Below are positions 9,977-21,681 of a DNA stretch of 64,000 nucleotides, in pieces. A model generated the notes under the pieces. It worked only from the letters and a program-made list of their open reading frames with translations. It was not told the DNA's origin and searched no databases. The stretch is from contig NJPS01000044.1 of the NCBI GenBank assembly GCA_002946415.1, positions 1 to 64,000 of the forward strand. Direction: 5' to 3'. The stretch is from Rutstroemia sp. NJR-2017a BVV2. Its lineage: Eukaryota; Ascomycota; Leotiomycetes; Helotiales; Rutstroemiaceae. The first letter of the stretch is position 1, and each line of letters begins with the position of its first letter. Position numbers and translations under genes: made by a program.

Positions 9977-11104
9977 TTACGCATCAGTGACATTGTAAAC
10001 CAACTTCTCACCAGAAATCTTGCCCTTTCTCAAGAGATCTATACCATCAATGAGCCCGTCCAGACCCCCTTCCATCAACTTGGTGGGATGCGCGTTCAGT
10101 TTTCCTTCCTCAATAAATCTCTCTGCAGTTTTCACAAACTTCTCCGCCAGCTTTCGATCCTCAGGTTTAGCGTCTCTTGCAAATTCCCCATCCAGTTCAA
10201 TCGGTCTCCCGAAGATTGTAAGTGCATAACAAAAGGAAGCATTGACATCACTCCGCGATCTTTGCACCCTCGGATTAAACGGATCTAAGGAGACATATTT
10301 CCCACCCTTCGTTCCGATGGCTTCATAACAGAGGCGCATCGAGGATGCTGTCGTTATACAATCAAGCACATACTCCAACCTATTGTGCGTATATTGTTTA
10401 ATCATAGCACCACACCCTGATGAATGATAGTCAAAACATTTTGAAGCTCCACGAGATTGCACGAGTGCAAAGTTTCGTGGTGAGCATACAGCAATCGGTT
10501 CGTACCCCGAGAAATGCAATAACTGAAGAGCCAATGTACCGGTAGCAGTCGACGCTCCGTAGACTAGTACCGGAATTCGAGCATTTTCGGTGTCATCGAA
10601 AATAGACGAGTTTCCGCCGCTCCACCCTCGGGGTCCGACACGCTTAGACCCACCCGTACTTTCAATCTTTCCATCTGCATTGGGCCGTTGAAGCGCCAAG
10701 AATTCTTGACTGTATAACGCCAGTCCAGTAGTGACTATTCCCACTCCAAAGCTTGCAGCCGTTCGAAACTCCATAGCGACAGGGAACTTGATCAAAAGAT
10801 TTCCATCCGTCACAACGTACTCCGCAAACGCACCACCTCGAACGCTTGTTACTCCAAGGACTCGATCGCCAACCACCAGGTTCGTAGGCGTGACTGTGTC
10901 GACAGCTTCTACAATACCTGACATGTCGTAGCCGCTGATATTGCCAGGCTTGGCAGAAAAATCAACCATTTTCCAGTCGCTTTGGTTGAGTGCTACGGCG
11001 TGTACTTTGACTAGCACCTTCCCTGACCCCGATTCTATTGACGGCTTGGGTGCATGCTCTTCTAGATGGAGCTTTCCAGGAGCGCTATGAACTATCGCTT
11101 TCAT
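9977..11104 (-). CDS. BOA5: Trans-acting enoyl reductase (LovC/BOA5-like)
   Basis: An intronless 375-residue medium-chain dehydrogenase/reductase. It shows the GroES-like N-terminal half (VHAVALNQSDWKMVDF, YDMSGIVEAV), the NADPH-binding VLVYGASTATGTLALQLL and CSPRNFALVQSRGASKCFDY, all typical of stand-alone enoyl reductases that serve ER-less fungal PKSs. A roughly 30-residue polar insertion precedes the Rossmann core. The start at 11104 was preferred to an in-frame upstream start at 11173 because MKAIVHSAPG aligns with the usual N-terminus. It is divergent from the PKS at 11553, which lacks an ER domain, so the pair fits the LovB/LovC logic: this protein would reduce selected enoyl intermediates on that PKS. 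Confidence 0.92.
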   Translation of the reverse strand: MKAIVHSAPGKLHLEEHAPKPSIESGSGKVLVKVHAVALNQSDWKMVDFSAKPGNISGYDMSGIVEAVDTVTPTNLVVGDRVLGVTSVRGGAFAEYVVTDGNLLIKFPVAMEFRTAASFGVGIVTTGLALYSQEFLALQRPNADGKIESTGGSKRVGPRGWSGGNSSIFDDTENARIPVLVYGASTATGTLALQLLHFSGYEPIAVCSPRNFALVQSRGASKCFDYHSSGCGAMIKQYTHNRLEYVLDCITTASSMRLCYEAIGTKGGKYVSLDPFNPRVQRSRSDVNASFCYALTIFGRPIELDGEFARDAKPEDRKLAEKFVKTAERFIEEGKLNAHPTKLMEGGLDGLIDGIDLLRKGKISGEKLVYNVTDA

Positions 11105-11552
11105 CTCTGCAATAATATAGGTAGAAGTCTGAGAAAATGTCGTGATAGGTAAGATGGAGAATAATATCGTCACCAGTGAAATGAATTATGCTGCTTCTAA
11201 AGCATACTTAACATTGAACCTGAGGTTTTTTTTCAATGCTGAGAATTGTTAAATCGGCATTGGTTTAACTGAGTTGCAGTAAAAAGTCTGTAAGTTCGGA
11301 TCCCGTTACCTGTTTCAGGCATATCTGAGGCTTGGCCATGTTTTTCCGGAACTCTACGGTCCATGCAGATCGAGTGCTGCTACCGATAAAGCTTATCGCT
11401 AATAGCCATAGCTTCAAAGCTGTCTGGGCGTATGATGTTGCCATTCTCTTTGGATTTAGATAGCTCGAGAACCATTCTCCCGCTCATCAACAACTCATAA
11501 CTGTTCTTTCTTCACACATTTCTTTCTGCCTTAAGCTTGTCTTCTAGCAGAA
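11105..11552. other. Bidirectional promoter between trans-ER and PKS
   Basis: The 448-bp gap between divergent genes contains a CGG-N3-CCG palindrome (11297-11305). No further element is recognised. Confidence 0.5.
11297..11305. promoter_or_regulatory. Candidate Zn2Cys6 site CGG-ATC-CCG
   Basis: CGGATCCCG lies 248 bp before the PKS start and 193 bp before the reductase start. It matches the spacing of the other cluster sites but has the least similar centre of the six. Confidence 0.4.
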
Positions 11553-14500
11553 ATGGCAACCCAAAACGAACCTATAGCCGTCATTGGCACTGGATGTCGT
11601 TTCCCAGGAGGCGCATCCTCACCTTCCAAGCTATGGAACCTTCTCCATCACCCTTACGACCTCACCCAGAAAGTTCCACCTTCACGCTTTAATATCAACG
11701 CCTTCTATCATCCAGATGGCGAACATCATGGAACCACCAATACTTCCAAATCCTATTTTCTTTCCGAGGATCCAACCAAGTTTGACGCGACCTTCTTCAG
11801 TATCAATTCACGTGAGGCTGAAGCACTTGATCCTCAACAAAGGCTGCTCCTAGAAACTGTATACGAGGCGCTAGAAGCCGCAGGATTATCAATCGAGGAA
11901 ATGCAAGGCACACCAACAGCAGTCTACGTTGGACTGATGTGCGCAGACTATTATGATGTCTTGATGCGAGACATTGAGGATATCCCACAGTATCTGGCAA
12001 CGGGCACAGCACGCAGCATGATGTCCAATAGATTATCGTATTTCTTTGATTGGAAAGGACCGTCGATGACAATTGATACTGCCTGTTCTTCAAGCTTGGT
12101 GGCCGTACATAATGCCATAGCTACTCTTCGGAGTGGACAAAGTCGAACGGCTATCGCTGCTGGTGCCAATTTGATATTCGGTCCGGAGATGTACATTGGA
12201 GAATCCAATCTCCACATGCTTTCGCCAACGGGAAGGTCGCAAATGTGGGATTCGAAGGCTGATGGGTATGCACGTGGTGAGGGAACAGCCGCAGTTGTCC
12301 TGAAAACCCTGAAGAATGCGTTGGAGGATGGCGATGAGATAGAGTACATAATTCGTGAGGTGATACTTCCCATTCCTCTCCCTGATCTCAAATGCTAATT
12401 TGTAGTCGACAGACTGGTGTAAACTCAGATGGTAGGACCAAGGGGATAACTATGCCGAGTGCGTCATCACAAGCTCAACTGATTCGTCAAACATATGCTC
12501 GAGCTAGACTCGATTGTACGAAGCCGTCTGACAGGTGTCAATATTTCGTAAGATCATGATTCTGCTCTGGAATTGACGCAGATTACTGACACGCTATATA
12601 GGAGGCTCATGGTACCGGAACGCCAGCAGGTGATCCGATCGAAGCCGAAGCAATCAGTAGCGCTTTCTTCCCATCCTCGGTAGGGAAAGCTGACACACAA
12701 CTCCATGTGGGTTCTGTCAAAACGGTGATCGGTCATTTGGAAGGTGCTGCTGGACTCGCGGGTGTAATAAAAGCCGGGTTGGCCATAAAAGAGAAAACGA
12801 TACCACCTAATCTTCATTTCAACAACCTCAACCCAGCTATCACCCCTTTCATCGAGCACCTGAAGATTTCTGTAGAGCCTGTACCATGGCCTAGTACAGA
12901 AGGTCCTCTGCGTGCCAGTGTGAATACATTCGGCTTTGGTGGTACTAATGCACACGCCATTCTGGAAAGTTACCAAGCACCTCCGCAGCTCCCAAAGGCT
13001 TCGGCTTCACCGCCACTAATTCCATTTACCATATCTGCAACTTCAGAAGATTCTTTGCTCCAAAATATCTCCAACCTGAGCGATTATATTTCCGACCACG
13101 AAGTAGATGTGCTAGATCTGGGTTACACGTTGTTGCGTCGAAGTGTTTTCCCAATCAAAGCTTCCTATGTAGCTTCCAGCACGAGTGACCTACTCGACCA
13201 GTTGGAGAAAGTATTGATTGCCAAAGAAGACAATCCAAGTTTAGCTATTGGCACTCGAACTCCGACCGTCAAAAGCAAAAGTTCAAGAAAGATACTGGGT
13301 GTGTTCACAGGTCAAGGTGCGCAATGGCCAGAGATGGGGAAGCAGTTGATTCTGAATATACCTCTGTGTTCTCAGACGATCAATGACCTGGATAAATCTT
13401 TGAGCACGCTTCCAGACGCCCCGAGATGGTCGTTGCGGGAAGAGATCATGGCACCGGCTGAGAAATCCTTGGTGGGGCAAGCCGAGTTTTCGCAACCGCT
13501 TTGCACAGCTGTGCAGGTTGCGCTGGTGGATGTTTTGGCTGCAATCGGGATTACATTCCATTCTGTTGTTGGACATTCATCGGGAGAAATTGGTGCTGCT
13601 TATGCTGCAGGTCGGCTGAGTGCTAGTGATGCCATTAGAATTGCCTACTACCGTGGTCTTCATGCACATCTGGCAAGAGGTAGGGGCGGTGAGACTGGAG
13701 CGATGATGGCCGCTGGATTGAGTTTCAATGAAGCTGCGGAGTTCTGTGATGGCGAAGAGTTCAAGGGTAAAGTATCTATTGCAGCTAGCAACGCGCCCAA
13801 GACCGTCACTTTGAGTGGAAACAAAGACGCAGTGGAGAAGGCTCATGCGACTCTCGATGCAAAAAACGTCTTCGCTCGTCTCCTGAAGGTGGATACCGCT
13901 TATCATTCGAACCACATGCTGCCTTGCATTGAGCCCTACAGGGCATCACTGCTTGCTTGCAAGATATCACCAAAACCTAGCACACCGCGTTGCACATGGA
14001 TCTCTAGTGTGCACCTAAAGAATATGTCAGGCAGCTCATCAGAGCTTGAAGTAGAATACTGGATAGACAATCTTATTTCCCCCGTCAGGTTCTTTGAGGC
14101 CACAAGCATATCGGCCAAGGATTACGGTCCCTTCGACGCCGCAGTGGAAATTGGGCCTCATCCGGCGCTGAAAGGTCCAGTGGCGCAAACTTTCAAGCAC
14201 GCTGTCAACTCTGAAGTTCCATATTCTGGCGCCTTATCCCGAGGAGAAAAGGATTCGAATGCTTTTGCCAAGACGGTGGGATTTTTATGGAATCATATTG
14301 ATAGCAGAGTGGCAAGTTTCCAAAGGTATCTCACCATTGTCTCGGATGAGAAATTGCCCCATCCCAAGCTTCTGAAGAATTTGCCAACCTACTCCTGGGA
14401 TCACAGTCGCGCCTTTTGGTTCGAATCTCGTAATTCACGCAACTACCGCAATAGAGTGGAGCCACCTCACGAACTTTTGGGTGCAAGAGTTGTGGATGAT

Positions 14501-17500
14501 ACAGCCGTGGAATATCGCTGGAAAAACATATTGAGGCTTGACGAATTGCCATGGGTCTCGGGTCATAAATTCCAGCATCAAACATTAGTTCCAGCAGCAT
14601 TTTATTGTTCCACGGCACTGGAATCTTCAAAAGTGCTTGCGAATGGGAAACCAATCCAGCTTGTCGAGCTTCATGATATCGACATTGAACGCGCCATTAA
14701 TCTCGAACAAAACAATGCTAGTGTGGAGGTCATTTTTTCCCTGAAGCCGGGAAGCTCGAGCAAAGACAACGATGAGCAAGCTTCTGCCGAGTTCTGGTGT
14801 ACGGCGGCACAAAATGGAAAGCCCATGTCCAAAATATTTTCTGGTCGCATCTTCATGAGATTTGGAGCACCAAGCGCTGATGTCTTGTGTATCCGCAACC
14901 CTATTAGACCAGTCCTTGGTCCTCTAAACGTCGATAGATTTTATGATAGTCTGGCAAACGTAGGGCTAGAGTTCACTGGAATCTTCCGGGGCATTGAGAA
15001 GGGATGGCGCAGGATGCATATATCTTCACTTGAGGGAAGGCGTTGTCTTTCGGATACTGGAGTTTTGGTGCACCCCGCATTTCTGGACATGGCTTTGCAT
15101 GCCACGTTAGCAGCATATGCAAGTCCTGGCGATGAGTAAGTGTTTGATCTGTGACGAAATTGAAGCATGTTACTTACATTTATAGACGATTTTGGACTCC
15201 ATACCTTCCGAGGAGAATTTCCAAAATGAAGTTTAACATCGCACAATGCGAAGCAGCATTCAACAAGGAGACTGCTCTAGCTGGAATGGATGGATATATC
15301 ACCGAAGTTACCCCAACGACGACTAACGATGCAGCTACTTATGTTGGTGATATTGACGTTTTTGATCCGGCAACAGGTGAAGTGGAGATCCAGATCGAGG
15401 GATTACAGATGCAGTCATTTACCACTGCAAGACCATCTCAGGATCGTGAATTATATCTTCAGACAATTTGGGAGAAGGATATTTCTTCAGGCATCATCTC
15501 GAATTCCGAGATCCTAGACGATGATCCAGAGAAGTTGTACCTGGTTGACTTGGGTGAAAGGCTGTCCTATGCTTACATGCGTCACCTGAGGTCTGAGATC
15601 AGTCCCGAAAACGTGCCTGAGAATCATCGTCCTTTGTTCAATTGGATTGACCATGTTATGGAGCAAGTATCATCAGCCACACACCCTTCCATCAAACCAG
15701 AGTGGAGAAGCGATGATTTGGAGGAGCTAAAAGCCTTGGCGTCCAAATATCCAGACTGCGTCGATCTCGAATTGATGAAAGCTGTCGGCAACAACCTTCC
15801 AGATGTTGTACGAGGAACGACCACAATGCTGGAACACATGCTACCCAACGGACTTTTGGACAGATTATATACCGAAGGTATTGGAATGGCAACGTCCAAC
15901 AAATATGTCACTCAAGCAATGAAGAAGATCGGGCATCGTTATCCTCAAATGCGTGTCTTAGAAATCGGAGCCGGTACAGGAGGCGCCACGAAAGGTATAT
16001 TTAAAGGCATTGGAGATGCATTCGCGCATTACACTTTCACAGACATTTCCACTGGTTTCTTCATGAAAGCCAGAGAGGTGTTTGTAGACTATGCAGATCG
16101 CATGACATTCAGCCTCCTTAATTGCGAGAAAGATCCTTTGGAGCAAGGGTACGAAGCCCACTCTTTCGATGTAATCGTCGCGTCGAATGTTCTTCATGCG
16201 ACCGAGTTCCTGGAGAAGACCATGACAAATGTGCGACAGCTTCTCAAACCTGGAGGGTATCTTTGTCTCTTGGAATGTACTGGACATCTCGAACGAACTG
16301 GCTTTTTGATGGCTGGTTTACCCGGCTGGTGGCTTGGCGGTGCAGATGGTCGGCCATATCGACCCACAATTTCTCCACCTGAGTGGGACAAAATGTTAAG
16401 AAAGACGGGATTCTCAGGAGTTGATTTTATCGTGAACGACTTCAAGGATACATCGCGTTACACTGTCTCCGTAATTCTATCTCAGGCCCTTGATGATGAT
16501 GTCCAAAAGCTGCGAGAACCACTCAAGTCAAACTCAAGTGCCGGCAAAGAATTCGTCGTCATCGGTGGTGCCACTGCAGCCACAACGTCGCTAATCCAGG
16601 GTCTGAGCAAAAATGTCCCTGGGTGGGAGACGAGGAAGAGTACCGTTTTCAGCACTTGGGAACAGGCAGTGGAGCACACATTCCCTTTCGGGACCACGGT
16701 CTTAAGTGTTGCAGACCTCGACGAGCCAATCTTCAAGGCGATGAATCCGCAACGTCTAAAGGGCATGCAAGCCGTAATCAATTCTGCTGAATCCATTTTG
16801 TGGGTTACTAAAGGTTGTCGGGCAGATAACCCGCATGCAAACATGGCAGTAGGACTGGGAAGATCCCTGGTATCTGAAATGCCACACCTGCGTCTGCAGT
16901 TCCTGGATGTTTCTTCAAGTGATAATGTCGATACTATCATTGGCGAGACACTCGTACGACTCGAGGTATCAGCCAGCTTGGAGACTCGCAAAGACGATTT
17001 GCTATGGTCCATTGAGCCGGAAATGATTTATGAGCAGGGAAGCTTTCTTCTTCCAAGAGTGAAGCCGATCCAGATTCTCAACGACAAGCTCAATGCCACA
17101 CGTCGGGTAATCACAAAGGAGGTTGATTCAAGCTCAAATAAGGTGGCTGTGGTACCTTCATCTGGCGGAGATCGCTTCGACTTTGCTATCCCGGAAGATC
17201 TCCAGATTCATCCGGAAAGCGAAGTGGAAATGGCGGTTTCGTTCTCGTCGTTGTTCGCGGTGAAAGTGGAAGGTCGGTTCCTGTATCTCGTCCTCGGATA
17301 TAAAACTTCGGATTCCAAGTCACCTATACTCGGGTTATCGACATCCAACCAATCTCGGACAACCGTCCCAAAAGAGTGGTCCGTTCCAGCCAAGGAAAAC
17401 ACTGCCGAGTACCTACAGTTTGCTATGGCTGCTCTGCTAGCACAAGAAATCTTGAACGAGGCCCTACCTGGCATTTTCGTCTACGAACCCAGTCTTGCTT

Positions 17501-19211
17501 TAGCAAAAGCTTTATCTTCGCAAGCAGTCTCTGCGGGGAAGTCTGTTGTGGTTGGTGGAAGCACTCAAGGACCAGCGTCATCAAGTCAGCCGTGGATAAG
17601 GATACATCCATCGCTGTCCAAACGAGCCATACGAGAAATTTTACCAACCTCGATCAATTCATTCATTGACTTTAGTGGCGCAGGCGGAGGCATCAAAGAC
17701 GCCATTTCAAATGCTTCCTGTATGAATGTCGACAACTTCCTACGTACAGGGTCGGCAAACCCCTCACAATTGAACAATCCTACTGCCATACTCAATCAAG
17801 CCAAGTCCTACGCAGATTCAGTGGGAAATGAACAGCTTGAACCAAGTCTAATAGTAGCTGCTGCTAGCTTGCGGAATGGCAAAATTTCATCTTTCTCTCC
17901 GTTCTCCATCGTCGATTGGAGGACCGACACAACGTTGGCAGTCGATGTGAAGCCTTTCACTCAAAAGCACATCTTTGACAGCAACAAGAGCTATCTATTG
18001 GCAGGTCTAACCGGTGACTTGAGACAATCTATATGTAGATGGATGATTGGAGCTGGTGCCAGAAATTTGATTATCGGTAGTAGGTAAGTTGATCAAACAC
18101 GTGTCGACGGATAGCAGATGAGGTATTGCCTCCTAAGCCTGTACTAATCTCAAATAGGTCTGTGAAAGCTGGTACTGCATGGCAACAGGAGCTAGAAAGA
18201 ATGGGAGCCACGGTTCTCGTGTATACTATTGACTTCACCGACAAGGCAGCAGTTACCAAGTTGCGTGAAGAGACCAGCAAGACAATGCCCCCAATCGCAG
18301 GTGTCATGAATGGATGCATGGTTCTTGATGACAAGCCATTCTCGGACATGCCTTTTGACACACTGGAACGTGTTATCCGTCCCAAGATTCTAAGTACCAT
18401 TAATATTGACGCAGTGTTTGACTCGGAACTAGACTTCTTTGTGCTCTTTTCCAGTTTGGCCGCGGTGAATGGAATCCCTGGACAATCAAATTATGCTGCA
18501 GCGAATATGGTACGACCTACTCTCCTTCACTGATCCTTCGTATTATCCACTAACCTTGTGTAGTTCATGTCCTCACTGGCAGAGCAGCGTCGCAATCGTG
18601 GAGCGGTCGCATCGGTTATACAAATCGGTATGATTCTCGGCGTGGGATACGTAGAACGTTCAGGACGTTTCACCGAGTCAGCATTGCGGAGCTACAACTA
18701 CCTTCCAATCCCTGAGCATGAGTTCCTGCAAGTGTTGTCGGAAGCTGTTCAATCTGGTGATTCGAAGAGTAACCGTTGTCCCGAAATCATTATCGGCATG
18801 GTCGCCCCGCCGACAGGAGCTGAGCGCGAAAAGCCCCGCTGGCACGCTAACCCTCGATTTTCATTCGTAATGCATCATACCGCCAAAGACGATAAGGAGT
18901 CTGGTGGCGAGGTTGAAGCTTCCATTAAGGAACAACTGGCGAACACGCAGACAAAGGAGGAAATTTTGGAGACAATGCAGAAATGCTTCGTGAAACAGTT
19001 AGAGCTCATTCTGCAGGCAGCCTCTGGATCAATTGACGAGAATGCGCCATTGACACAATTGGGTATTGATTCATTGATTGCGGTCGAGATTCGAAGTTGG
19101 TTCTTGAAGGAGGTGGGTGTAAGTCTGCCGGTGTTGAAGGTTTTGAGTGGAGCGTCAGCAAGAGAATTGTGTGAAGTGGCTAGTGGTGAGTACAAGATTG
19201 GGGAGGAATAG
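11553..19211 (+). CDS. BOA6: Highly reducing polyketide synthase, KS-AT-DH-cMT-KR-ACP (BOA6-like)
   Basis: Six exons (11553-12359, 12413-12547, 12602-15135, 15186-18083, 18158-18509, 18564-19211) encode 2457 residues. Ketosynthase: Cys in DTACSSS (about 178), His in EAHGTGT (317) and GHLEGAAG (359). Acyltransferase: GHSSGE Ser near 640. Dehydratase: about 937-1230, with [10 protein letters not shown], where the usual Gly of HxxxG is His, and LDMALH in place of the usual LDxxLQ. C-methyltransferase: [12 protein letters not shown] near 1417, intact. Ketoreductase: GLTGDL near 2099 and catalytic Ser/Tyr in [27 protein letters not shown] Ser near 2411. No enoyl reductase domain exists between cMT and KR; the adjacent trans-ER supplies it. 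Known role of BOA6: the per-methylated polyketide core of botcinins. Confidence 0.93.
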
Positions 19212-19592
19212 ATGGAGTTTTCTAGACCTTGTATAGTTTCTTCGAATATTATCAAATTAGAGTAATGAAAATATTATCACATCTATCGCCGAGTTGTGAA
19301 GGTTGCGCGTATAATTTGTTGAAGAGGTCGGTTTTGCTTATTTGGACATTCACGTTATCACTCGTGGTAGCTTAGTGCACTTTAGCCTTACTGTATCCGG
19401 CTTAGCGCCCGGACTTACCAAATCACAAGATTCTTCATATTGAGGATATACTCACAGCACTGACACTACACTTTCACAGCACTTAGACACGTTGGATTGA
19501 TACGTCTATATGAATTCCAGAAATCTTTGTACCGCCCTTTTGTAGGCGTTATTGATGACATATTGGTAACTCATTTATTTACAGTCAGAACT
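19212..19592. other. Gap between convergent PKS and P450 ends
   Basis: 381 bp between the 3' ends of the PKS and the minus-strand P450. Both 3' UTRs should lie here. No gene or repeat seen. Confidence 0.5.
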
Positions 19593-21297
19593 TCATACCC
19601 TTCTCTTCATTTGGACCTCTCCCTTCATATTAGGCATGACATTCGTGTCCATGAATAAATTTGCCGGTCTCGCTTCACCAGGCCTAAGTCGCACATCCCA
19701 TCTCATCAACACTTCCGCAAATGCAATTTTGATTTCGTTACTTGCGAAGAATCTACCCGGGCAGGCGTGCGTGCCATGTCCAAAATTTAAACTGTCTGTG
19801 CTGGAGGTCACGAATTGGTATCGATGTTCATTTCCGGGCACAGACCGCAATTTGCTGAAGCGGAATCCATCGAACTTGTCAAACGGTTCTTGTCGATGTC
19901 TTATGGGAGAAGCATCATAGTATGGGACAGTGCGATTAGTCGCTTGGGCGTCAACCCCGCAAAATGTCCCTGCCGGCAGAGTGTGGCCTGAGGGAAGTGT
20001 CAGAGGCGCGGTCAAGTAGCGGCGCATTTGCACTATGATCCCACAAGTCAGCATCAATGTACTTGCTAGCTCTCGGATGCTTACCTATAATCGGAGGGTT
20101 CATTCGCTGCGACTCCTTGATGAAGCTATCCATCTTCCACAATTTTGTCAATTCCACTTTGGTCAGCATACCGCCTCCGCCCCTCGATCTGTTTTCTGCG
20201 ATGACTGCTTCAAGCTCTTCGCGTAGAGGAGCCACGTGCTCAGGATATGCCGCCAAGTCATATAAGATATGGGAGATCGTGATACTAGTCGTGTGAATCG
20301 CTGCCAAGCTTACTATCAATTGATTACGGGCCAGTTCTTGAAGATCAATCGTGCCATCAGGTTTCCGTGGCGTATGAGATACAAGCCAGCTGATGAGCTG
20401 GCCGTCGGCTTGCTCTTCTGCTTTCTTTTCCCAGCCAGAAGAATCTGCTTCACGTTCTAGAAGTGGTTGAAGCATCTTCTCGGCTTTTGCCTGCACACCA
20501 TTTAACGTTCGGAAATATATAGGCGCGAGAAATGGTCGTTGCCACCATGGACGTTTCCAAAGCATTCCTACTGTTCCACTGAGGATCAGCGTGTATGCAA
20601 TTGTTGCTCGGATCCATTCTTCTTCTCGACACAGCGGTGCGCCGACAAAAACTCTCCCTGACAGTATTGCGACGATCCCAAGCACCTTTCCATACACTGG
20701 GACGGTTCTCCAACCTTCATCATCCGCAGGCAACTTTCCAATGTTCTTTTCGAAGGCATATTGGACTTCGTCCCACAGAGTATCAAGCGTTCTCGCGATA
20801 TTGCGGGTGAGGTCCTGCTTGATGGAATTAAGGATGGCATCGGAGAAGACCTTTTGATCCTTTCTAAGTACGAGATGTGCCAAGTGTCGCGCGTACACTT
20901 CCTTTTCGAATGATATCTTTCCCTCTGGAAGAGATTTAATGGTATTGATAATCGAATGAGGCAGGATGACAATAGGAACGCGGTCGACCGGAAGAATCCA
21001 TGGTGTTTCGGGATACTGCCAAATATATGTTACTTCTTTTACCCATGACGAAGAAATTCAACTTACGGTTTTTGACCCAATCTCCAACGCTTCGCTTACA
21101 TTGACCTGTGGACCTTTTCCGACAATTGGTAAACCAAGATTTTCTAATTTCTTGAAAAGAAGTTCCTCGTCGGGTTTTTGAGTATAATATGCAATTATAC
21201 CGATAACCAAAATCAGACCACCGACAAGACCAAAGATGTTTCTCAACTTTAAGTCGAAGAGGGTTCCTCTGACCAACTCCCTGATGCCTGAATTCAT
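19593..21297 (-). CDS. BOA7: Cytochrome P450 (BOA7-like)
   Basis: Complement of exons 21297-21067, 21015-20085 and 20032-19593 (introns 51 and 52 nt), 533 residues. It has an N-terminal membrane helix (LVGGLILVIGIIAYY), the ExxR motif in KESQRMNPP and heme loop FGHGTHACPG followed by RFFASNEIK. It is clearly of the same subfamily as the P450 at 6143-7682, so the two may be old duplicates within the cluster. It lies next to the FAD monooxygenase, both on the minus strand. For the Botrytis protein at this position a role in hydroxylating the octenoate side chain has been proposed; that is literature inference, not something the sequence shows. Confidence 0.88.
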
Positions 21298-21681
21298 GGT
21301 TCGTCAACTCAACCAAACAAGATTCGCAGTTACGTTGACGCAAACCCAGATTTCATGAATACATAATGAATCCCCGTGTACTCTTCTCGGGTGCCCTCGG
21401 AGTGCAATGACTCTCCGAGCGGGGCGAGGTTTACTTGGCAGATAGAGATACATCCCTGCCCTACAAGATCACCGTATCGAACTTTAAACTTTTCTGATGG
21501 CTTTTTTGGAACTCACCACTGCGTGAGGATGCTGGAACCATTTCATCAGTTACTTCCCCATCGCAATGATTTGCAGATACTGAATCGAAAATCAATAGCC
21601 CATCTTTATTAACTAAATCTATGCATCTAATAATGCCTGCTTCGGGCCTTTTCAACACTCCACGCGGGCTCCAATCATTTC
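21298..21681. other. Promoter of the third P450; inverted repeat
   Basis: 384 bp upstream of the P450 and downstream of the monooxygenase. It holds a perfect 7-bp inverted repeat, CTCGGAG (21396-21402) and CTCCGAG (21413-21419), with a 10-bp spacer, about 100 bp from the start codon. A near match to the cluster palindrome (CGGGTGCCC) lies just beside it. No exact CGG-N3-CCG was found. Confidence 0.45.
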
